A DNA stretch of 64,000 nt from Erodium maritimum. Its lineage: Eukaryota; Streptophyta; Magnoliopsida; Geraniales; Geraniaceae. The first letter of the stretch is position 1, and the number at the start of each line of letters is the position of its first letter. The position numbers and the translations under genes were made by a program. Below the pieces are notes generated by a model. It was given only the letters and a program-made list of their open reading frames with translations, did not search any database and was not told the origin of the DNA. The stretch spans positions 58,327,675 to 58,391,674 of the forward strand of contig OY997594.1 in assembly GCA_963921825.1 (NCBI GenBank). The letters run 5' to 3'. Below, piece by piece: positions 24,230 through 36,400 of the stretch.

Positions 24230-25486
24230 GAATTTTCAAATTGATTGATCAATGATCAAGTCACAATTACGATTCAAAACTATTGTTCCATCAAGTAATT
24301 TATTCCACATAAACAAATGTTAGGATATGTTCTTCATAACATATTTTTGTTAATTTGATAAAGTAGTTTATTTGAATTTAAAATTTTAGGCTTTGGAATA
24401 ATTTTTGGATAGTTTTTAGTACTTCGTTTTTCAGTATTTATATAGATTTTATGGTCGTAAATCTTTCGTTTCATTGGAATTGGTGGGGAGCTGACAATTA
24501 TGGTTATACTGTTTTTGACCAATGCTTTTTTCATTTGGGTTACCACCTACAACCTTTGTGCCTTTGAGTATGTGGGTGGTTTCAGCAAGAATCTTCAAAT
24601 TGATAAGATGGGTAGTCGAGATAGATCGGAGGTTGAGAATGTTTGATTCTATCGAGTCATCAAAGATTGTCAACTACATTATCCAGCGTTTCCCGGAGCC
24701 CAGTTCACATGAGGTAGTAGAAGGATTATGGTAGAGAATGTGTAGTATAGATCAAATCATTTGAAACAAATAATATTTTTCAGAGAGTTTTTCTTTAGAC
24801 TCGAGTGAAGGTAATGAACTTTTAGGGATCACAGAGCAATTAGGCTGGATATTATTCATACAAAGTACCCAAGGGGGAGTGGTCGTAGAAATTTTTGTTA
24901 CGATCCTTTTAGAGAGAGAGATTTAGACAGCTATTGTTCAAGATATGTGGAGAAGGATGGTCGATGATGAGGGAAAGTATCTCCTCCGTACCATTGAGGC
25001 TTGCGCAAAAGCTTAAACGGTGGAGCAATAACAAATTTGACAACCTTGTTAGCAAGATTACTTAGGTCTCAACCAAGTTGACACATACTATTAAGAGGAT
25101 ATGAATGACGGAAATTAGGACGAGATTAATGTTCTGGAGGAAGCTCGAGTCCATCTTTTAATTATAAAGACGAATAATCGAATACAAAGATCCTGGGATG
25201 ACTAATTGACTCTTGGTGGACAAAACATTGATTTGTTTAATGCTTAAGTTAGTCGTCAGCTTGCTAAGAATATAAATTTGGGCCTTAGAGGATTGATGTG
25301 GGGAATGTCGAAAAGACATGGATGTTATGACGTGGGATCCTCCCAAAATATATGTTTGACATTTTAGATATTATTCGTCGGAGGTTGATCGTATTCAGGC
25401 GGGTGTGGAAGTAGTGTATGCTCAAATAGAGGAGGTTGGGCAGAGGTTTTACGAAGGAATAGATTAAGCGGGCCTTGTTTGAGATA

Positions 25487-27792
25487 GGGGTGTATATGTT
25501 CCGGATACCCGGACCGTGCAGACCGGATCATCCGGGCCAATAATTTTCATGTCCTCGGATTAATTATAAAATCTTGGGGTTTTTGCCTTCCCGATACAGA
25601 CCGGTTCCAAATTTTACCAGGATTTTAATGAGCTCATTATTTTGTGTCTAACTTGTCCATTCCAGTCAAATATGGTTTTAGTTATAATTCATGAACTTTT
25701 AATTTAAAATTTCATAAATTAAAAATTAAATTGGATTCTTTTAAAAGACCACATTAAAATTATTTTCATTTTACAAACAAGTCATTGTTTTTCAAAAACC
25801 ATTCACTTTTAAAGAAACCAATTTTAAACATTTTAAAAACCCTTTCAAATTTATGAACGGATACATTTAAAAAACCATTCACTTTAAAAAAACTAAATTT
25901 TAACATTTTAAATAGTTCAAAAATAATTCTAACATTTGTTAGATTTATAATGAAACTGTTTGGTGCTTGAATTAAACTAATACATAATTACATACAAATC
26001 AATAAACTATTTGGTGACCATTTTTAGTTTTTTTTGATCGGCAAAGCATAATTAAAATTAAACCTCTTACGAGGAGGAAGAGGAGTACATAAGCAGGACT
26101 TGCTACAAGACCTCAAAAGCCCCAATTTGGACGCAGCCAATTGAACGGGCAAGAACTACCAACACCAGAAGAATTACTTGAATAAGAGTTCGACCCAACA
26201 CGGGGAGATACAACCAGAAACAGAACTACCCATAAAACAACAACTTACAGACTTGATCAAGAAAAACCACCAGTACAAGAATTACAACCAGTAAACAACA
26301 GAAACCACCAGTAATACAACCCAGAAACAACCACTGATAAGAAGAAAACAAACAGCACAAGAAGAATACAACCCAGAATCCAACCAACACAAGAAACAGA
26401 TCACACCACACAGATCAACCCACGCAGGGGAAAAGAAAACAGAACAAAAACAATCAAAGGAACTGCAACCGAACCCAACAATGCAACCAAGGAAACTCTA
26501 AACCCTAAACTAGAAAGGAAAGCATTGCTCCCATCTCCTTAGATTGAAAACCCAGAACTGGAATTCCAAGATCTAATTGCTGGTGGTCAGGATCAACACA
26601 GCGAGAGAGACCCGAATTACCCAACTTACCTAGGCTGCTTGTTCTTGGAACGAGCAAACAAAGCCCTAAGACCTCGCCGGCGGCCAACCCCTTAACCGTC
26701 GAGCTCGACACACAAATGGTCGAGAAGAAGGGAAGCAGAATAGCCCAAGAAAGAAAGAACGGGGGGAGGAGTGAAACCAAACTAGAGAAGGGAGAGGAGC
26801 ATACCTACAACACAGATCATCCTTCGAAGATCCACAAATCCGGAGAGGATCCTAGACCTCCACACAAATCCGGCCAACCCCGGGAGACGTTCAACGGAGG
26901 CCAGTATTTCTACCTTGGACGGTCCAGACTTGTAGCTCGTCCGATCTGACCTCAAAAAACGAGAGGTGTGCAAGGACCAAGGAGCATCAAGGCCCAGAAG
27001 CAGCAGATCTGGTCCGAGGGGACCAAATCCGAAGGAATCACTGGCGAGAGGACCTCCAGCCACACGAACAAGGAGTCAGCCCAAATCCTCAAGGATCCAC
27101 GCCAGATGACCGGGAAGCTTGTCCCACACCAGATCTGAGAAGTCCCGCATGTCAGCGCGCCGAGATCTTCACCAAGGAGAACCCGAGGGGGCCAAAGGGA
27201 GCCAGCACGAAGGGGGAGGGAGTGGAGTGAGATAGTGAAGCCAGATCCGCTCAATCATCACTGAAAAAGCACCCACACCAGATCTGAAAAATCACGAAAA
27301 AGGAAGGAAAGGGGGAGAAAAAAAGAGTGAAGGAAAAGGAAGAGAAGAGGGTGGAGAAGGCGAGGATGAAGAGAGAAGACCGCCAGCAACCTCCATAGAC
27401 GGAGATCGCTGGCAGCAAAGCAGGGCGGCGGGCTAGGGTTTCTCTACGAGAGAGAAAGTGAACAGGCAACAATGTTTCTTCCATTTTTAGTTATTATCAT
27501 AATATACACCTTATATGTAATTTTAAGATATGAATAAAATAAAATCTTTTAAATATATGTAAAATAATTAATAGACATACTATAATTATTATTTAATGCA
27601 AAATAGAGTAAAATAGGGGCCGATCGGGGTAATACCCGGAACCTGAGGCAGAAGGTCTCAATTTTGGAATCCATAACTATATCTGGAACATCTAGATACC
27701 CGAATTTTCGGACCAGACTTTTTCAGTTATCATCTAAACCGGTTTATTTTTTATTCGGACGGGCCCGAATTCGGGTTTGTAGACAAACCCCA
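25487..27792. mobile_element. hAT-like non-autonomous element inside the decayed LINE
   Basis: The ends read ggggtgtatatg at the left and gtagacaaacccca at the right, imperfect inverted repeats of hAT style. The flanks share gtttgagata (25477-25486 and 27793-27802); hAT duplications are 8 bp, so two bases may be chance. The LINE frame RALFEIG continues across the removed insertion. Sub-terminal DNA is rich in CCGG-centred words (ccggatacccgg, gaccggatc, ccgggcc; and gacgggcccgaattcggg at the other end). The original element is about 0.85 kb after removing its inner retroposon. No transposase. Confidence 0.65.
26030..27480 (-). mobile_element. Non-autonomous retroposon inside the hAT-like element
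   Basis: A 1.45 kb minus-strand insertion with a 12-bp target duplication ccatttttagtt (26018-26029 and 27481-27492). On its own strand it starts with a leader that contains gagaaaccctagcccgc (near 27425) and ends ttatgctttgccgatc plus A-run, a typical plant L1 3' end. Frames of 77-100 codons on the minus strand (for example 26952-27254) have no recognised domain. No reverse transcriptase is present. Confidence 0.8.
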
Positions 27793-28640
27793 GTTTGAGA
27801 TAGGACATAATAAAATTTTAGCTCTGAATGATTTATATGCTTGTTTCTTCCGGGTTCATTGAGGGGTAATGAGTCTAAGTATCACCAGACTTTGTTCATA
27901 GGGTATTACAGGGGAGATTTCTTTTTGTGGAATTAACCATGCAAATTTTGTTTTTCTCCCGAAAGTGGCCAGTCCGAGGTGATTCTCTGATTAAAGACCT
28001 ATTATATTATGAAATATTTTTATAAGTTGGTTCCTAAGGTAAAGGAGAACATAATAAAATGATCCTTTACTTCGATTATTGATGGATGAAACTCAAAATA
28101 CTTTTATGCAGATTCAGTTTATTAAAAAATATTATTATTTCATTTGAGCTTATGCATTTATATTTTTACGAAAAATTATAGACTGTAATGGTTGGTTTGC
28201 TTTAAAGTTGAATATGAGCAAAGCTATGGCATAGTTGTGTGAGTGTATGTTAAGACTATGTTAACCCGGATGGGGTTTCCGTCTTCGATTGGGTAGATGG
28301 TCAAAGGCTGTATGCACTCATTCAAGTTTAATGAGGAGTTAACTGGTTTTGTTCGACCTTTGAGGGGTTTTCGATCATAGGGAAAATGCTTATTTATTTT
28401 ATGTAGGGGTTTCCGTCTTCGATTGATAATTAAATCTAGGTTATTAGACCTCCGTGTTTTGGTTTATTCCTACTGTTGGGTTTCTTGGTTGATTTATTGA
28501 GTTTGCATACCCCTTTCATTGTTTTATCCCCTTGTTGGGGATAATTATAAGGTTGATCAGTCATGTTAGCGCTTGAGTTTATATCATGTTGGTTTTCTTT
28601 TGTGGTCTGTAGCCGGACATTTTTTTTGTATTCCTCTTTT

Positions 28641-29475
28641 ACCTCGGAATAAATTTTAATTTAAAATTTCTTTGTAGAACATAATAAAAAACGAGACCAT
28701 CAACCTTAGTTATATCAACGATACAATAATCCAATGATTCATACCGTGATGGCAAACTAGCCATAGAAATTGACATAGTGGCAAAATAATTGCACATGTT
28801 GACAGTGTGAAATTCAAATTGGTCGTTCTCATGATGCTGTTTAATTATCAATTAAATGGAATTTAGTATCTGTATTAAGTCACAGTCTGATAATAAGACA
28901 TAGACTCTCCCTCTCTATATACAAAACGTTGAGCAGGAAAGGGATGTAGGCTGTCTGTCACCACCACCGACCCAACAAGTGTACTTGGTTTAAATTTAGA
29001 AAATAAAACAGAAAAGCTGGCCATTTGGGCTCATATATTTTGTGGGTCCCGTGCACATTGATGGCTAATCCTGTGATTAACATGGTAACCATTGATTATT
29101 CTTCTAAGGGCGTGACGTATCAAAATCCAAATCATTGGCAATTGGCTGATTTTACGCCACTTTTGGTTCTAGCGATGGCGTCTTTAGTTTATTAATTTAA
29201 TAAAATAGTAGTTCTTATTTTTAACTTTTGATAATAATACTTCGTATTTTCTGAGTAAAGTAATATATTTTTAAAATTATCCTGTTTTTAGTTTGGGGAA
29301 ACACATAGGTTTCATACTGTTAAAGATCACAAGGAATACGTGAATATACATTTTTTTATTAGCAAGGCAGGCGAACTCTATTTTTGTTATTATATTGTAA
29401 CTCAGGCGTGGGAAAAGGATCTAGGTTTGAGGCTTGATTTACGGTCGTCATTAACTGAAAGAGAGAGTCTGTTGT
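28641..29475. other. Intergenic; no supported gene
   Basis: AT-rich DNA with no gene-sized frame and no boundary signals that I can support. Confidence 0.45.
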
Positions 29476-29479
29476 TCAA

Positions 29480-29900
29480 GACCAATTCGTTGTTGGGGAA
29501 GTACATCGGATCCATTTAACGGTGGATGCTCTCTTGAAAGAGGAGGCAACGAATGGTTGATTGGGTGCACTACACACCAACATCAATCCAACGGAGGTGC
29601 AAGAGGCGATTGGTAAACAAGGGATTTTGGATTTGAAGGTGAAGGCTTTGGGTAACAGAGTCGTCTTGGTTACATGTGTCGACAAGGGGTTCGAAAAAAG
29701 GATGGTAGAAAGCCATTAGAGTTGCCTCTCCCTGTGGATAACTATGAGATTGGATAAGGAACAATTGTTGTTGAAGGGTGGATCTTTCAGCTGGGTAAGA
29801 GTAAAAGGCCTCCCTATTTAAGGGATGTCGAAGGCGAACCAAGAGTTAGCCGTAGGGACAGTAGAAACTGTGGTGATGGTGCATCCCCAGTCCATTACAA
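29480..29900 (+). pseudogene. DUF4283-like remnant (LINE ORF1 or related gene)
   Basis: The plus strand reads VQEAIGKQGILDLKVKALGN followed by VVLVTCVDKGFEKRMVESH and, after a frame break, FSWVRVKGLPI. This order (a strand-rich block, a charged helix, then a WVRV-G-P motif) matches the plant DUF4283 nucleic-acid-binding fold found in LINE ORF1 proteins. At least two stops interrupt it. It is probably a LINE fragment, since LINE 3' sequence lies nearby. Confidence 0.45.
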
Positions 29901-31189
29901 GATTCTCCATTGGGAGTTGCCCTTAATCGGGTCTTTTGATGTCTCGAGCCATCTCCGTATGAGGTACCTATCCGCCTCGACGGTCTATTTTCTCCTAGGT
30001 TGTGTCACCCTTGTTGGTCGTTGTTGGGAAGGGCTGGTAGAGGATGACTGCGACGACATACGAGTGCCGTTTTTGCCGCCGATGTGTTGTTGCCATGCTT
30101 GAGGATTGAGGTATCCATATTAGTTGGGACGGGGTTGAATTACGCTGGAATCGGATAGCTTTGACCCGGAAAGGGGTTGAATCGTTATAGAAAGGGTTGG
30201 AATTAACTTGTGTTGAATTTCATTTTCCAACATTATTGTTATTTCAAATAAATTTTAAAAATGAAAAAAAAAATCGAGACTTTGAAAGTACATGAGGAGG
30301 AACCCGGTTTATAGGGTTGAAAATTCGGATTTAATGAATAATAATAAATTAAGTTACCGTTATCTGAATGTTGCCAACGGTCAGATTTTTTTGACCCGGC
30401 GAGGCCACGTGTCGAGCCACCATTGGTTGGCACGCGATTTGTGGTTCGCAAACCGACGAACCGTAATTACGGTGCGCGACCACGACCGTGATTTAGCGGT
30501 TCGTTAAAACAACGTTCCACAATACACCAACCCGCGAACTACTAAATCACGAGTTGTAGTTGTGGTTTACTTCTAGTTCGCAAAACGCTCGTAGAGCCAA
30601 TAAGATTAGTATATAAAATCCACTGGGGATTTTGAAAATACTTCCACGTACATTAGACCAAGAAGTCTCTGTCTTAAGTAAATTAATAAAAGGGTCTCTC
30701 TCATACACGCACGAATCATTATTGGATTAGTGGCTATGAGCATAGTTGAGTTGAGGAACATAAAAGTGGGTCACTTTGAGAGGCCATGGTTAAGTATCTT
30801 GAAAGAGAAGCCTTGCCATATAATGTATGTATATGACAGAGCATTATTCTCACAAGTGGCTCATGACATTGCTTAGGTCTGATGGGAACAGTACCAACAG
30901 ATTATCAATTTCCTTTAGAAAAAAGAAAGAAGAAGTGTAAGAGACGAGGATAATCATGTGACTAGATAAGCAGATATAGCAAGCCAAAGTCCTAATACGT
31001 CACTTATTCTAACTGTCCCTTAAATTATAGGGTCTTAATCTGAAGCTGTACCTAATTACCTTTATCCTCTGTTAGTTAAGGACACCCACTGTGTGATTTA
31101 TTAACTTTCTTAAACCCTTATTAATATTCATACCACGGTCCGTACTCGTTGCAATCCTTTGAAAGTAGTTCTTTTGAGACACTACTTTT
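29901..31189. other. Intergenic; no supported gene
   Basis: Includes a stretch (30370-30600) with many ggttcg / cgaacc and gtggt / accac words in both orientations, perhaps the end of a DNA transposon. The rest is AT-rich. Short frames have no recognised motif. Confidence 0.35.
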
Positions 31190-32650
31190 TTCTTGATCAA
31201 TGAGGTTTTATAATTCCACTATTTCTATGGGAAGGAAATAGGGAACCTGCATAAAACAGACAAAGTAGACATGCTGCATATTGCAAACAAAATACAAACC
31301 AATGATCTCCCTTTTGTAGCTTAACCTTTGACTATAGGGTAGAAAACTAAATACTGCATAAAAAACTCATAAGGAACATACAAACAAACCAGAAATGCTT
31401 AAGAGTTCTTTTTAAAACTTCTGTTGCAACAAGACAGTTGAGCTCTTCTCCACTCAGTGAACGAAAAAAACACCTTTGGACCATCTCGAATTTGATTGGA
31501 CTTTGATGAAGATATTCTCCCAGATGATCTGTTCATTGTTGAAGACAAGCTTTTTCTTTGCCATGCAAGACTCCCACAAAACTAGACCTGCAATTCCACA
31601 CTAGAGCCTCTTTGACCAACTTGGAGCTAAAAATTTCCAGACAGCAAAGAGGTCTTTAAAATCTCCTGGAATCACCCAAGAGATGTTCCACCAACTCAGC
31701 ACCTTTCCCCCAAGAGCCCAAACTAATGGAAAATGGAGCAGAAGATGAATAACATCCTCAAAATCTTGATGACAAAAGGGACAGAGGCATTGCTGAATTG
31801 AAATCCTTACACCTCTCCCTTCTAAAAAACAATTTGTTGGAACTGCAAGATGACCACATAGCCAAGCAAAACCAGCCATCTTAGGAGAGAAACCAAATTC
31901 CTATAGCACTGACCCCCAAGCCTTTGGGGTTACTTGAGGGACAAGTCTAGCATAAACATCCCTTACTGAATACCCATTAGGGCAGTGTTTCCAAATTGCA
32001 AGATCCTCCATTTCCACCATTACATGAGAAGTTGCCAAAGTCTCATAAAGCTTCCTCTCCAAACCTTGCTCCCAATTAGATCTGTTCCTTTCAAAAAACA
32101 CTTTCCACTCCAGATCTACCCAATAATCCTCGACTCTTCCATTTTTGTTTGAGGAAAGGATGAATAACCTTTCAAATTGGAGTTTCAAACATGATGGTCC
32201 AATCCAGTGATCTTGTCATAATTTAATTCTAGAGCCATCTCCCAAAGATCATTGAATCCCTTCAATACCAAACAAACTGCTAAAATTCATCTCTTTTGAA
32301 AAAACTTTGAATATGATTTATCCAAGAGGATTTATCAATGCTATCAAAAGAGATTAGGTTCTAATCTTTCACCTCCAAACCATTCTTTGCACAAATTACC
32401 TGTTTTCAAAGAGAACCAACCTCAACACAGAATCTCCACCACCATTTTGATAATAAGCTATCATTCATTTTAGAGAGGCATCTAATTCCCAAACCTCCCT
32501 CATTCTTTGGGACACAAACCTTTTCCCAACAAACCTTATGAATCACTTTTACTAGAAGACTTCCCCACAAGAAAGCCCTCTGCCACTGTTCCAGCTTCTT
32601 AATTACTCCTACAGGAGCTTTCATCAGAGACATTTCTGAGGCTACCAACG
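31190..32650 (-). mobile_element. 3' part of an L1-type LINE
   Basis: On the minus strand the end of ORF2 can be read in pieces: an 80-codon frame (32406-32648) with EQWQRAFLWG and CVPKNEGGLGIRCLSKMNDS, a middle part (31901-32188) with LAIWKHCPNGYSVRDVYARL, and a zf-RVT end (31601-31879) with CPFCHQDFEDVIHLLLH. These are the conserved blocks downstream of LINE reverse transcriptase. The 3' end is an A-run at about 31190-31196 preceded by cctcattgatcaag. The 5' truncation is near 32650. Frame breaks separate the pieces. It lies about 0.8 kb beyond the villin stop codon, in the same orientation. Confidence 0.75.
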
Positions 32651-33466
32651 GTAGGTATTAAACTAAAACTAAAATCATAGTTATGGTAGTGAGGTGCAAC
32701 AAACTATTGCTAGGGTAGTGAGACAAAGTTTACCCTTTATTAATAAAGTTTTATATTCTTTTTTACCAAAAAATGAAGCTAACAAGTCCCTCGAAGAATT
32801 ACCTGAATGATTAATGTATATTATGTATTCGGTTATGGAATATACAGTTAAAATGGATGATAAATTAGAATACACAATATATAAGGATAGTTTTCACACT
32901 TGGGACAATATATAGAAGTAGTAATTTCGTTGTCGGAACAACTAGATAATCGTGATAGTTTAAAAACACGGATAATACGAAAGGTAGTTTTCCGCACAAG
33001 GACAGCGTATAAGCATAACTTTTTGCAGCTAACCCAACCTTAAATCTCCAAAGCAATAGAACTATGAGATCTACATCCATTGAAATGAAGAAAACCAACT
33101 CAATATTGACAACTTTGCAATTGCAAAACCTTGCAGCAAAATAAATAAATCCACATAACACCAACCAACAAATTGATCCTTACAGTGAAACTAAGTACAA
33201 CTGTAAAAGCCATATACAATACAACTCTTTTTCTTAGGATCTATCAAAAGTCAACACCACCAAAATAAAAGACTCTTACTGACCAAATGAAAGAATTTGA
33301 CCTGACTGCTGATAGAAAAAAAACCAGAATCAAGAGGAAAGAAAAATAAAATCACTCTCCAGGCAGAATCACATTCACAACCAATACCTGATACTATCCA
33401 CAACTACCCCTTCATCAATGGGTACAGAGCAAGACAAAACGCATAATAAATCACTTGTTGAATGAT
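32651..33466 (-). other. Villin 3'UTR and downstream DNA
   Basis: The DNA following the villin stop codon on the minus strand, AT-rich and without a gene. The first 250-300 bases (33466 down to about 33180) are presumably 3'UTR. I could not fix a single polyadenylation signal. Confidence 0.45.
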
Positions 33467-36400
33467 TTAGAATAGATCAACTTTCTTCTTCAGAATGTCT
33501 TGCTTCCATTTCGGTATTTTGTAGAAATCTTCCTTTGCCATCCCAAATATGGTCTTGAACTCTTCCTCAGACAAATAGGCCTGAGAAATGATCACCCAAA
33601 GCAACATGAAGGGCAGTTCAAAATATGGAGAATAAAAAAACAGTTTGAAAATGTCGATTCATTCATGACTGACCTCTCTCCGTTTGAAATCAATTCCCTT
33701 CACGGGTTTCTTGGATTTAGCCTTGAGCTGGTCATAACTGAATGTAGTTTGACTGCTATCACTAACACTCTCATCGTCTTCTGTTTCTTCCTTTGATTCT
33801 TCATCACCCCCATTGCTTTCAAAATCTGGAGGGGCCACTTCTGACTTCTCCCCTTCTGGAGAACTCTCTTCTGCATCATCTGCACGCACTCCAAGATTTT
33901 AGGTCTTCAGGGATAAGAAAATTTTATTTTACCAGAATTGAGCCTCAAGATTAAGCGGATTGCATAATCCTTGTTTGAATGGCACGATTAAGCGGATGAA
34001 TTTTGTTTAACAGCAAAACTATTATATAAAAAGAAAGGTTAATTGCAGATGGCTATTGCGAACTATACATCTTTTGCATATAGAACACTTCTCCAACAAC
34101 CTAAACTTTCAAAAAAGTGCAGAGCACTCTTTCGCCAAAAAAAGGACAAAAATTCCCTTGACCCCAATCTAAAAAAATACCATTTTTTTCTTTCTTTTAA
34201 AGAGTCTTTTTACATCTACTCAACTGTTTCCTACATCTAATCTAAATGTTTTTGGTAGTCTTTTTTGAGACTAGGGTGAGAGCATTTTCATCATTTCCTG
34301 TCACAAAAGAGTCATCCACAATATTTTTGAAAGTTTAGATACCTGGATAAAAAAGTTCGAAGTTGGGGATAATTATATGAAAAAGGAGTATGGTATGCAC
34401 TAACTATTTGCAATTAACCCTAAAAAGAAACAAAAAGAACAAGTTGGTTTTTGAATATCAGACAAGAGTAGCGGATTTTTTTTAATGTTGGGAAGGAGAG
34501 AAACAGTATCAGTTATGGCTTTTTTACCATGTTCACTTGGGCTGCCAGCAGATTTGGAAGGAGAGGAATCACGTGGGTTGTTTTTCTCAGCTGTAAGAAC
34601 CTGCGAAAGGGCAGCCACTGCAGCTGCTCTTTGTGTTCCCTGACCTACGCGTGATGGCCTTGAAGGAGAACCTTTTCTGGGGACAGCTGAATTAAATGCA
34701 TTGTTTAAGGCAGCTAAAGCCGATGCCCTTTGAGTCGGCCCTTGATTTGACGCATTGGACCTATCCATGCTCTGAAACATAACAAAGCCATTTCATCAGT
34801 TGATAAGTTTAGATGGGAAGATATTAAAACCCATTATATATCCCCATCAAGGCTCAAGTTTTTTTAATTTGAGGCTCCTGGAATTGCATGAAGAAAGATG
34901 ATAATAATGCAGCAAAGTGCATGGCAAATAGTAGTTATGCAACCTAGAAATAAGAAAAATGTTAACAAAAGGAACAATCAGTTCAATACCTGACTGGTAG
35001 ATCCCCCAGAAGATGGATTAAAGGCAGAAGATAGAGCAGCCAAAGCTGAAGCTCTTTGAGTTGGACCCCCTCGACTCCCATTGGACTTATCCTGGCTCAA
35101 CAAGAGTGTAGAAAATTATTCAGAGAACTTGAAATGTTTATAGAAATGGGTTTTGAAGCAAAACAAGAGTGTATTGTCATACATATGCTAGCAGAACTAC
35201 TATAACCACTGGATATAAAGAGCACATATATGCAAACAAATCATGGATACTAGTGAATAGAAATTGGATTGTGCATGATAAAAGATTTCTAACCCACTTA
35301 TTAATCATCAACCCCTACCAACAGTGCGAACAATGACTAGTTGCATCATGGAGTCCAAAGTGACCCATTAAAATAGAGTGACGAAGAAACCATGAAAATT
35401 AACAGAAAATATGCAAAAAAAAATCTTAGCAAGACATCATATGAAGAAGGAACAACAGGAGTTACTAACATATGTAGTGTGCTATAAGCCTCTTTCTGCA
35501 CAATTACTATAATAAGGATGCTGTAAAAAAAAACAAGCTAAGAGACCTAGATTGATCAGCTTACAAGCTCTTGTAATCATAAGCATCTTGTAAATGGTAA
35601 ATCATAATTTCATCACCCCAAGTGACTAATGGTTTCCTTTGATCGAAATGGAAAATCACTGCCGCAATGACATGTCCTCAATTTTCCAAAAAAAAAATTG
35701 CTTATGCATGAAATGGCATGTTCTACAAGACACAACATAAACTACTTGTCATCCAAAAATTGCAAAAAGTGCCTACATCATACAGTTGATGGGAAATGTC
35801 CCTACACTAGTGTTTAGGTCAGGTAGTCCGTACATATCATCAAGATGAGCAGTGTCCACTATGCTACTACAGTAGATGAAGGCCAGTCTTCGACAGTATG
35901 TCTTAAAAGAAAGATGTGATTGACAGCCAACCTTCCAAGAGTTTTAATGTATAAAACAAACAAAAACACAAGGGAAACAAAATCAAACAGCATGAACATG
36001 GGAGATGAAACATGCCGTTTATGGATTTGATGATAAAGGATCTCCATAGCTATAAAATAGATGTCATATACTCGTAGCTGATTACCGCACAATTTGAACG
36101 TGAATATATTGTACAGTAACAAATATATAGTTCATTTCACTTAAAAGAATTTGTCCAATAAAAGTCAAGTATTCACCTCTACAGTATGGCCTCTCCCAAA
36201 GAGTAATGCAACCTTCTTTTGGAATGAGTTTCCTAGAACCTGTTCACCGTGAGAATTATGCTTAGGATGCATACTCAACATAATTAATCCAAAACAATCA
36301 TATATTAAGATATAAGAACTCCTCGGTAACAAAACAGGAGATATTTAAAGCATAGCTTTTAGTGTACTGGTGGATGGTTATCCTCATGGATTTATGCTCA

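Larger units (their letters stand above)
24700..28640 (+). mobile_element. Heavily decayed LINE, interrupted by a hAT-like element
   Basis: Fragments of an L1-type polyprotein appear in order: a helix-rich stretch between EN and RT (LAQKLKRWSNNKFDNLVSKI near 25005), RT sequence after 27803 (INHANFVFLPKVASP, then RPIIL near 27935-28010), the motif A block GWFALKLNMSKA (near 28190) and NEELTGFVRPLRGF (near 28335), where intact copies have the [11 protein letters not shown] box. A 3'UTR-like T-rich end follows near 28620-28640. Many stops and frame changes make it a relic. A 20-base block ggggtttccgtcttcgattg recurs at about 28271 and 28407. Boundaries are approximate. 24243-24699, before it, is AT-rich with nothing recognised. 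Confidence 0.65.

Noticed and set aside
26450-26515. Telomere-like words (aaaccctaaact)
   Set aside because: Only one or two units; such words are common in plant leaders and retroposons and do not form an array.
30239-30507. Overlapping 70-codon frames on both strands
   Set aside because: No motif, no codon bias and no splice context; the region looks like the end of a DNA transposon.
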